From: Cyanobacteria bacterium HKST-UBA02
GTDB taxonomy: Bacteria; Cyanobacteriota; Vampirovibrionia; Obscuribacterales; Obscuribacteraceae
DNA length: 5,028 bases
Direction of reading: 5' to 3'
Assembly: GCA_020431945.1 (NCBI GenBank)
Contig: JAGQHH010000256.1
Coordinates: 1 to 5,028, forward strand
In this document: positions 1 to 4,651 of the stretch, piece by piece
Position numbering within the stretch: the stretch's first letter is position 1
How the letters are laid out: the number at the start of each line of letters is the position of its first letter
Position numbers and translations under genes: made by a program
The notes under the pieces: generated by a model
Seen by the model: only the letters and a program-made list of their open reading frames with translations
What the model was told of the DNA's origin: nothing
The model's database searches: none

Positions 1-543
1 ACCGATAGACTCGGGGTGGAACTGCAGACCGAAAAGCGGGCTCTGTCTGTGCTCCAGAGCCATGATCGTGCCAGCCCCTGCCTCTCTGGCGATTATTTTC
101 AGGCAGGCAGGCAGATCTTCCTCGCTCACCACCAGGGAGTGATAGCGCATGGCCTCGAAGCTTTCAGGGAGATCCCGGAAAAGCAAGGAGTCCCGGTTGT
201 GGTCCAGGCGACTCGATTTTCCATGGACGATAGTGCCTGCTTTCACCACCGAGCCGCCCATATAGTGCGCAATCCCCTGATGTCCGAGACAGACCCCGAG
301 GATCGGGCAGGCCAGCTCCTGGTGTCGCTCGATGATCTCGCGGTTTATCCCGAAGTCCCGAGGATTGGCCGGGTGTCCGGGACCGGGCGAGATTATTATT
401 CCGTGCGGTCTTTTCGCCCGGATCTGGTCGAAAGTAATCCGGTCGTTCTTGACAGTGACCACAGGCAAGCTCGTCAGGGAGCGCACCTGCTGGACCAGGT
501 TGAAAGTGAATGAGTCGTAGTTGTCTATGATCAGAATCGACAT
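1..543 (-). CDS. trpG: Anthranilate synthase component II, glutamine amidotransferase subunit (3' end outside window)
   Basis: This class I glutamine amidotransferase releases ammonia from glutamine and passes it to TrpE for anthranilate synthesis, the first committed step of tryptophan synthesis in the cytosol. From the ATG at 543, 181 residues are visible with no stop before the window edge. Landmarks are the N-terminal DNYDSFTFN (7-15), the oxyanion-loop PGPG (53-56), the nucleophile elbow GVCLGHQ with Cys85, HGK (108-110), RYHS (133-136), and FHPES with catalytic His176 and Glu178. The usual family length is about 190-200 residues, so only the extreme C-terminus is missing. The start overlaps the end of trpE by 13 nt and has a good ribosome binding site, which indicates translational coupling. 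PabA of folate synthesis is closely related and many bacteria use one subunit for both pathways. The TrpE partner and the Trp leader upstream favour TrpG, possibly dual-purpose. The assignment to this subunit family is secure. Confidence 0.93.
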   Translation of the reverse strand, partial: MSILIIDNYDSFTFNLVQQVRSLTSLPVVTVKNDRITFDQIRAKRPHGIIISPGPGHPANPRDFGINREIIERHQELACPILGVCLGHQGIAHYMGGSVVKAGTIVHGKSSRLDHNRDSLLFRDLPESFEAMRYHSLVVSEEDLPACLKIIAREAGAGTIMALEHRQSPLFGLQFHPESIG

Positions 544-1823
544 GATGCTCTCCTCAATGGGTCGATGATTGCCCCGGCTTTGTTCAGAGTCTCTCTGTAC
601 TCGTGCTCGGGGATTGAGTCGTGTACTATGCCTGCTCCGGCATTAATGTGGGCTCGATTGTCTTTGATCAGGGCGGAACGGATGGCGATGGCGAAGTCGG
701 CGTCTCCGCCGAGCTCGAAGAATCCGACACCGCCTGCATAGATGCCTCTCTGCTCGGTTTCGAGAGTAGAGAGAATCTCCATGGCTCGTTTTTTAGGAGC
801 ACCGGAAACAGTGCCTCTCGGAAAACAAGATTTGACCGCATCATGGGCGGTGACATGACCCTCCAGCTCTCCTTCGATACTGGTGGCCATATGCATGACA
901 TTGGGCAGTCTCATTACTCTCGCCAGCTCTCCGACCTTTACAGAGCCTGCTACGCTCACCGCGCCGACATCATTGCGCCCCAGGTCCACCAGCATCATAT
1001 GCTCGGCTCGCTCTTTGGGGCAGCTGACGAGATTAGCTTCTCTCTGCCTGTCCTCTTCTTCGCAACGCCCCCGGGGTCTGGTGCCGGCCAGGGCTTTCAG
1101 GGCCAGGCGCCGACCTCTGACAGTCGCCAGGGTCTCCGGGGAGGCGCCCAGATATTCGAAGCCGGGCATGCGCAGATAGTAGTTGTAGGCAGCTCCTGAT
1201 TCCCGGCGCAGAAGTCTGTAGGCGGCAAGGGCACTGGCTTCGAAAGGCATGGTGAAGCGCTGGCTCAAGACGATCTGGAAGGCTTCGCCGCTTTCGATCA
1301 GGGCTCTGGCGACCTCTACCCGGCGCAGAAACTCGGCTTTCTCCATAACTGGAGCCGGCTCCGGTGCCGAGGATAGATCGCCGGAGAGCTTATTCGACTC
1401 CGGCGCATTCCGGGTGAGAACCTCGGCTATCTCTTTCTCGAGAGCCCTGTCACCGCCAGTAATCGTCAGTTCGCCGGTTTTTCTATCCACTCTAATTGCT
1501 TTCGATACGGCGAAAAGAGCAGCATCGGGAAGGGAGAGAGGGTTCTCTTTCTGCTTTTCGATGCCGGCGGTGCCGGCGGTGAGACCGTAGCCCAGGAATC
1601 CGGCCAGGAGCTGTGTACTGTTCCGTTCTTGATAGTCCCTGAGATATTTAAAAGGACAGGTCTCTTGCTTCGCTTCGATAGAGATGATTTCCCGGGCTTC
1701 GAGAACCAGCAGGGAGTAGCTCTTACTTATTTCATCCTTTTCATCCCTTTCAAAGACCATAATCGGCTCGAAGTGAGAGATGAGGCGGTCGATAGATTCG
1801 TCGATGTCGTGCTTGATGTTCAT
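531..1823 (-). CDS. trpE: Anthranilate synthase component I, with a short and divergent N-terminal domain
   Basis: TrpE converts chorismate and ammonia (from TrpG) to anthranilate. The chorismate-binding domain runs from about residue 160 to 422. By motif alignment from memory to characterised TrpE, the catalytic residues are present: Mg2+ ligands E271/E274 in KERAEH and E408/E411 in EHEYRET, His311 in VMHM, Tyr362, Arg382, the chorismate loop around FPRGTVSGAPKKRAM (334-348), and AGAGIV (395-400). The key stretch is ALAGTRPRG with Ala246. Aminodeoxychorismate synthases (PabB) carry a lysine there (PIKGT), so anthranilate synthase is the better call, and the Trp leader upstream agrees. At 430 residues it is shorter than the usual 460-520, with the loss in the N-terminal domain. 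The LLES and NPSPYM motifs of the tryptophan feedback site are not recognisable. Ala288 stands where an Arg is usual after the RND motif. The ATG at 1823 follows an A-run (AGAAAAAAATG) with no clear Shine-Dalgarno sequence. Confidence 0.92.
   Translation of the reverse strand: MNIKHDIDESIDRLISHFEPIMVFERDEKDEISKSYSLLVLEAREIISIEAKQETCPFKYLRDYQERNSTQLLAGFLGYGLTAGTAGIEKQKENPLSLPDAALFAVSKAIRVDRKTGELTITGGDRALEKEIAEVLTRNAPESNKLSGDLSSAPEPAPVMEKAEFLRRVEVARALIESGEAFQIVLSQRFTMPFEASALAAYRLLRRESGAAYNYYLRMPGFEYLGASPETLATVRGRRLALKALAGTRPRGRCEEEDRQREANLVSCPKERAEHMMLVDLGRNDVGAVSVAGSVKVGELARVMRLPNVMHMATSIEGELEGHVTAHDAVKSCFPRGTVSGAPKKRAMEILSTLETEQRGIYAGGVGFFELGGDADFAIAIRSALIKDNRAHINAGAGIVHDSIPEHEYRETLNKAGAIIDPLRRASCRF
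550..555 (-). promoter_or_regulatory. Ribosome binding site of trpG, inside the trpE coding sequence
   Basis: GAGGAG on the minus strand lies 6 nt upstream of the trpG ATG, within the last codons of trpE. It is the clearest Shine-Dalgarno sequence in the window and fixes the trpG start. The 13-nt overlap with trpE (531-543) suggests that ribosomes finishing trpE can reinitiate here, keeping the two subunits in balance. Confidence 0.75.
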
Positions 1824-1851
1824 TTTTTTCTGGTATCGAAAATGGTGCGCA

Positions 1852-1884
1852 GCAGAAGAGAGCCGGCAGAGAGTCTCTTACTGC
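1852..1884 (-). repeat. Imperfect inverted repeat (stem-loop) in the trpE 5' leader
   Basis: GCAG plus AAGAGA on one arm pair with TCTCTT plus CTGC on the other, giving 10 bp with one bulged base (1880) around a 12-nt loop. It lies between the attenuator hairpin and the trpE start and has no U-tract on either side, so it does not look like a terminator. It would form in the read-through trpE mRNA and could affect stability or translation of trpE, which lacks an evident Shine-Dalgarno sequence. Function unknown. Confidence 0.4.
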
Positions 1885-1903
1885 GTCTTCTTGATAGATC
1901 TGT

Positions 1904-1940
1904 AAAACAAAAAGCAGGCTCCTTGTTCCGGGCCTGCTTC
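1904..1940 (-). terminator. Intrinsic terminator acting as the trp attenuator
   Basis: On the minus strand AAGCAGGC (1939-1932) pairs perfectly with GCCTGCTT (1919-1912) across a 12-nt loop. A further G-U pair is possible at the base. The stem runs directly into TTTTTGTTTT (1913-1904). Read on the plus strand the hairpin is followed by a poor T-run, so it acts in the minus direction. Its 3' end lies about 80 nt upstream of the trpE ATG and its 5' arm begins about 35 nt after the stop of the Trp-rich leader peptide. That is the position expected for an attenuator rather than a simple end-of-gene terminator. It would also stop any read-through from the 655-residue gene upstream. Confidence 0.85.
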
Positions 1941-1974
1941 ATTTGCTTAGTTCGGTGGATGGAATTCTATGGAA

Positions 1975-2073
1975 TCACCAGCACCAGCGCTGCCTGCCCG
2001 GTATGTCGAAGACCCGCCAGGTCCACCAGGTGGTTGCCGTTGCTTTTGTTGTTTGTGTGCGTGCGTGACTCAT
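1975..2073 (-). CDS. trpL: trp operon leader peptide, 32 residues with five Trp codons
   Basis: This ATG-to-TGA frame encodes 32 residues beginning MSHART. Trp codons stand at positions 16, 17, 19, 30 and 32, that is W-W-T-W and W-C-W immediately before the stop. Five Trp in 32 codons is far above the usual proteome level of about 1%, and the clustering just upstream of an intrinsic terminator and trpE matches the trp leader peptides of enteric bacteria and rhizobia. The peptide itself is probably not an enzyme or structural protein. Its translation reports charged tRNA-Trp: stalling at the Trp codons should prevent the terminator at 1904-1940 from forming. No Shine-Dalgarno sequence precedes the ATG, and the best promoter places the transcript start within a few bases of it, so leaderless initiation is likely. 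An upstream ATG is not available between the promoter and this start. The reading is direct from the sequence; the function is by analogy. Confidence 0.85.
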   Translation of the reverse strand: MSHARTQTTKATATTWWTWRVFDIPGRQRWCW

Positions 2074-2081
2074 GACGCTAA

Positions 2082-2109
2082 ATGGTATCAGCTGACCGGG
2101 CAATTGCAA
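2082..2109 (-). promoter_or_regulatory. Candidate promoter of the trpL-trpE-trpG transcript
   Basis: Minus strand: -35 TTGCAA (2109-2104), 16-nt spacer, and -10 TACCAT (2087-2082) preceded by TGA, making an extended -10. An A-rich stretch, GAAAGAAAAC, lies directly upstream of the -35 and could be an UP element. The predicted transcription start falls around 2073-2076, at or just before the trpL ATG at 2073. Each hexamer matches 4 of 6 consensus bases, so the site is plausible rather than certain. Confidence 0.5.
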
Positions 2110-2121
2110 GAGTTTTCTTTC

Positions 2122-2140
2122 TCAGGTTAAGTCAGGTAAA
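2122..2140. repeat. Tandem direct repeat TCAGGTTAA / TCAGGTAAA upstream of the trp promoter
   Basis: On the plus strand TCAGGTTAA (2122-2130) and TCAGGTAAA (2132-2140) repeat at a 10-bp interval, one helical turn, so both copies face the same side of the DNA. They lie 12 bp upstream of the candidate -35 of the trp leader promoter and directly after the stop codon of the 655-residue gene. This could be a regulator binding site, but two short copies can arise by chance. Confidence 0.3.
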
Positions 2141-2145
2141 CAAAT

Positions 2146-4113
2146 TCAGAGAAGACCCTGGCTCCGGGCCATCTTCTCCATCTCCAGAACTTTCAGAGTC
2201 ATGGCTGCCACATCGGGCTCGGTGCCCTTCTCGGCGGCTTTGATATAAGCCACGTATTCGGCAGTCTCTTTGACCGAGATTCCCATCATCAATTGATCGA
2301 GGATTTCTCTCTGGGTCGGATCGAGCTTGTCGCTGTGACGGAGATCTTGTTTGGCTCTTTCTCTGCCATAGTCTATCTCTTCTAGAACCGGTTCTTCGCT
2401 GGGTCTCTGGTCTTTGGCGAAGGGGTCGGTCTCGGCTTCGAATTCTTCGCGACCGTAGTTGAAGTCGGTGAGGAATTGTCTGTGACCGGGCTCGCCGACA
2501 CAGGAATAGTCGACGGTGACGAGTTTGCCTGTGATCCGGCTGATACCGATCTGGCTGTTGGGATTGCTTCCGGGATCCTCGAAAGAGAGACCGGCTTTTT
2601 CGAGATCGGCGAAGTATTTGTCCAGAGCCTCTCTGTCATAGCTCGAGCGCATCTCCACCAGCTCCTGGAAATAGAGAGTGGAGCCGTCTTCGAGGTCGCG
2701 CACATTGCCGAGAACCTCGGCGTCCCGGGCACGCTTGCCGAAGTTGTAGTCCCAGCCACCTTCCGGGATCACCACCTTGAGGGCGGCGCCTTGCGGAAAT
2801 TCTTTGCCGGGTACGACTTCCAGAACCACCTGGGCATCGTTTCCGAAACCGATGGCTTCCGGCTTGACCTTCACATTTCTGAGCTTCGGGTTGTTGCGAA
2901 TATACTCGGCGGCATCGTTCTGACCGTATCTCTCCAGGGCTTCCGATGCCTTGATCGGCTGTTCGGCTCCCTGCTCGCGGCGCTCTTCCCTATCTTCTGT
3001 ACGCCGTTCGATCTTTCTTTCTCTGCCGCCGCCGCCTCTTTCGCCGCCATTTTCGCCGCGCATCTCCATTTTGACGACATCACCGAGAGTGTTGCCGGTT
3101 CCGCTACTGCGAATGCCCCGACCATCAGCCATGGCATAAGCCGGTTGGAGACCGTCCCGTAATGGATTGATTGACCAGGCGAACTCGTCTACCCGGGAGG
3201 CCAGGTCTCTGCCTTTTTCTGTCACTACATCAATTAGCGGTTTCGGTTTCGGTCCTCTGCCGACCAGATCGGTCATGGGAGCCTCGCCGCTGGCGATCCG
3301 CTCCACCAGAGCCTGTTTGCTGCCGGGGATGGCATGGGCGGCTCCGGCGGCGGTGCCGATGAATGCGAAGCCGTAGGTGGTCTCGCCTATGTCTTTGAGT
3401 GTCGGAGCCCTGTTCTCGAGAATCAACGGATTGGCGATGCCGCTTCCGATTCCTGCCGGAATCGCCGAGAGACCGCCGGCGGCTGCCTGGTTGGTGAGCA
3501 CCGAGCGAGCCAGGGAGCCTTCCGCCAGGGAGCGTCCGATGGTGTTGATGCCGATGGTTCCAGCGGTGATTCCGCCGAAGGCTATGGCGCCGGCAGCTCC
3601 ATGCTTGAGCTTCTGGGAGACAAAGTCGCCGTCGCCGCTGACCGGCGTGAAGCCTGTTTCGTAGAGGAAACCGGTGAGAGCCCCTTCGGTAATTGCCAGA
3701 CCACGATAAGTATTGAGCATGGAAGCACTGGTTACCGAGGCTGCCTCCATGGAGAGACCGGCGTTCATCATCAGACCCCGGGCTCCTTTTCTGGCTACGA
3801 GAATCCAGGGGATCATACCGGCGACATTGCCGACCTGCTGGGCATGCCAGTCTGCCGACATGAAAGGTGCAGGGGCAGGCTCATCGATGAACTGGACCTT
3901 GGGAAGCAAGTCTGTGCCCAGGGCCTTGTCCACGAATTGAGTGGCAGCGCTGATCGGCTTCTGGATGGCGGTATGGGCCGCCGATTGCAGAGCTTCACCG
4001 ACTAGCCCTCGTTTTTCGGGCTCGGTCTTTTCTGGTAAGTGACTTTGCCCGCCCGGGATTTGATCATGGGCCTTGGGCTGCGGGGTTTCCGCTAATGCAA
4101 GTAACGGGTTCAT
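2146..4113 (-). CDS. Hypothetical 655-residue protein: Gly/Ala-rich hydrophobic N-terminal half, charged linker, kinase-like C-terminal domain
   Basis: I cannot name this gene. Residues 1-35 are polar and Pro-rich with no signal peptide. Residues about 36-265 form a Gly/Ala-rich region with several hydrophobic, probably helical segments (about 95-115, 136-150, 172-192, 208-226, 246-262), suggesting membrane or lipid association without clean transmembrane anchors. Residues 350-386 are a low-complexity Arg/Glu/Gly linker. Residues about 415-540 resemble a degenerate protein-kinase fold: a Gly-containing loop IGFGND (421-426), ALKV with Lys446, GKRARDAEVL (459-468), FEDPGSNPNSQIGI (511-524) and VDYS with Asp535. 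The catalytic His-Arg-Asp motif is absent. Residues 580-655 are helical and charged. The ATG at 4113 has only a weak purine stretch upstream (AGAAG). A candidate promoter at 4188-4216 precedes it. The N-terminal half reminds me of large Obscuribacterales hypothetical proteins, without a search to confirm. The coding frame is secure; the function is unknown. Confidence 0.8.
   Translation of the reverse strand: MNPLLALAETPQPKAHDQIPGGQSHLPEKTEPEKRGLVGEALQSAAHTAIQKPISAATQFVDKALGTDLLPKVQFIDEPAPAPFMSADWHAQQVGNVAGMIPWILVARKGARGLMMNAGLSMEAASVTSASMLNTYRGLAITEGALTGFLYETGFTPVSGDGDFVSQKLKHGAAGAIAFGGITAGTIGINTIGRSLAEGSLARSVLTNQAAAGGLSAIPAGIGSGIANPLILENRAPTLKDIGETTYGFAFIGTAAGAAHAIPGSKQALVERIASGEAPMTDLVGRGPKPKPLIDVVTEKGRDLASRVDEFAWSINPLRDGLQPAYAMADGRGIRSSGTGNTLGDVVKMEMRGENGGERGGGGRERKIERRTEDREERREQGAEQPIKASEALERYGQNDAAEYIRNNPKLRNVKVKPEAIGFGNDAQVVLEVVPGKEFPQGAALKVVIPEGGWDYNFGKRARDAEVLGNVRDLEDGSTLYFQELVEMRSSYDREALDKYFADLEKAGLSFEDPGSNPNSQIGISRITGKLVTVDYSCVGEPGHRQFLTDFNYGREEFEAETDPFAKDQRPSEEPVLEEIDYGRERAKQDLRHSDKLDPTQREILDQLMMGISVKETAEYVAYIKAAEKGTEPDVAAMTLKVLEMEKMARSQGLL
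2968..3060 (-). repeat. Low-complexity coding segment for an Arg/Glu/Gly linker
   Basis: Codons 352-382 of the 655-residue gene encode a run of Gly followed by alternating Arg and Glu clusters (such as GGERGGGG and EDREERRE). It separates the hydrophobic N-terminal half from the kinase-like domain and is probably a flexible or charged-helix linker. The underlying DNA is a CGCC/CTTTC-rich simple sequence on the plus strand that could vary in length between strains. Confidence 0.6.
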
Positions 4114-4187
4114 GAGGAACTTCTGGATTGCCTGAGGAGTGGAGTTTGGACTTCGATTTCGCCTTGAGGTCCGCTCTCTATGTCCTG

Positions 4188-4216
4188 ATAATGCCTCAGT
4201 CCCGGCTATCTGTCAT
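4188..4216 (-). promoter_or_regulatory. Candidate sigma-70-type promoter of the 655-residue gene
   Basis: Minus strand: -35 ATGACA (4216-4211, 5 of 6 consensus) and -10 CATTAT (4193-4188, 4 of 6) with an ideal 17-nt spacer, in the 124-nt gap after the small secreted-protein gene. The predicted start near 4181 gives a 5' untranslated region of about 68 nt. I see no convincing terminator in this gap, so read-through from the upstream genes is also possible. Confidence 0.4.
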
Positions 4217-4237
4217 TGGGGGAAATACGAACTGGTT

Positions 4238-4651
4238 CTAGTTTCCCTCTTCCAGGCTGAAAGACTCTTTGCTGAAAGGGCGTGAAACCCCTGCAGTGAC
4301 GCCTTTCTCGACACCTTTGATGGTGCCCATGATCATGCCGCTCATGAGCCCGTAGGGCACAGCTACGATGGTAGACATAACTTTGCTGGTGAGATCGCTC
4401 TCGCCCCCGGACATGTCGCTGTCCAGAACCCGCTGCATTGTGGCAGTCTGCTCTTTTATATCGTGACCGATACGAACAGGTACCCCGACAGTAATTCCGG
4501 CGATGGCTCCGGCGGCGGCCCGGGGTACTGCCACGGCCCGCTCGAAATAAGTGACCTTCTTGTCTTTCGAATAAGGATTGGCGAAAGCGGCAGGCGCCAT
4601 GAAAAGAAGGCTCGCCAGAAGGAGAAGAACTCCCGGGATCCTGCCGATCAC
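4238..4651 (-). CDS. Small exported protein with two glycine-zipper-like repeats, function unknown
   Basis: This 137-residue protein starts at GTG; the start and the stop of the decarboxylase gene share the four bases GTGA. No earlier or better ATG exists, and this start gives a complete signal peptide: Arg4, a Leu-rich core (8-18) and AAFA before a predicted cleavage after Ala24. The mature protein of about 113 residues contains two related segments, 40-57 and 96-114, each with the pattern VAVP, then G-x-I-x-G-x-x-x-G-V with one residue of offset. They are joined by a polar stretch (60-90). Spaced glycines in hydrophobic segments resemble glycine zippers that insert in or pack against membranes. 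I do not recognise the family. Tight overlap suggests translational coupling to the decarboxylase, although a functional link is not evident. Coding status is well supported by the signal peptide and operon spacing. Confidence 0.8.
   Translation of the reverse strand: MIGRIPGVLLLLASLLFMAPAAFANPYSKDKKVTYFERAVAVPRAAAGAIAGITVGVPVRIGHDIKEQTATMQRVLDSDMSGGESDLTSKVMSTIVAVPYGLMSGMIMGTIKGVEKGVTAGVSRPFSKESFSLEEGN

Larger units (their letters stand above)
1904..2073 (-). promoter_or_regulatory. trp attenuator: leader RNA with candidate alternative structures
   Basis: This leader RNA comprises the Trp-rich peptide gene, a spacer and the terminator. Pairings found by eye: a leader hairpin of CCTG (2021-2018) with CAGG (1996-1993) plus CGG(G)T (2016-2012) with ACCG (2002-1999), whose 5' strand contains the third Trp codon; and an alternative all-GC pairing of CCGGGC (2001-1996) with GCCCGG (1933-1928), which overlaps the loop-side end of the terminator 5' arm. 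The two are mutually exclusive. A ribosome stalled on the W-W-T-W codons would open the first hairpin and free its 3' strand for the second. The second pairing directly removes only the last 2 bp of the terminator stem, so the exact antiterminator is uncertain. In addition, GCAGGC in the leader (1997-1992) copies the terminator 5' arm and could pair with the 3' arm GCCTGC. The attenuator as a whole is well supported; the individual helices are inference. Confidence 0.75.

Noticed and set aside
16..513. Plus-strand open frame opposite trpG
   Set aside because: The minus strand encodes an unmistakable glutamine amidotransferase with all motifs; the plus frame is its shadow.
531..1823. Calling the chorismate-binding enzyme aminodeoxychorismate synthase (PabB)
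   Set aside because: The position of the PabB lysine (PIKGT) is Ala246 in ALAGT, as in anthranilate synthases, and a Trp-codon leader lies directly upstream.
1912..1939. The hairpin as a plus-strand terminator
   Set aside because: On the plus strand the stem is followed by CATTTGCTTAG without a proper T-run, and no plus-strand gene ends there.
2024..2034. CCACCAGGTGG palindrome as a protein operator
   Set aside because: It is formed by the two adjacent Trp codons and the preceding Thr codon of trpL and is better explained by coding and leader RNA folding.
1629..2075. Plus-strand open frame of 148 codons covering the trpE start and leader
   Set aside because: It is antisense to trpE, trpL and the attenuator, has no family resemblance, and its composition follows from the minus-strand coding frames.
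571..2660. Frequent CTCTCTG / CAGAGAG words across the window as a possible dispersed signal
   Set aside because: They fall mostly within codons for Arg (AGA), Glu and Gln in different genes and phases, so preferred AGA codon use is a sufficient explanation.
2476..4005. Long plus-strand open frames opposite the 655-residue gene
   Set aside because: They have no recognisable domains or start signals and mirror the codon bias of the minus-strand gene, which has a promoter candidate and coherent domain structure.
4223..4240. GAACTGGTTC inverted repeat as a terminator after the small exported protein gene
   Set aside because: The arms are only 4 bp with a 2-base centre that cannot form a stable loop, and no T-tract follows.
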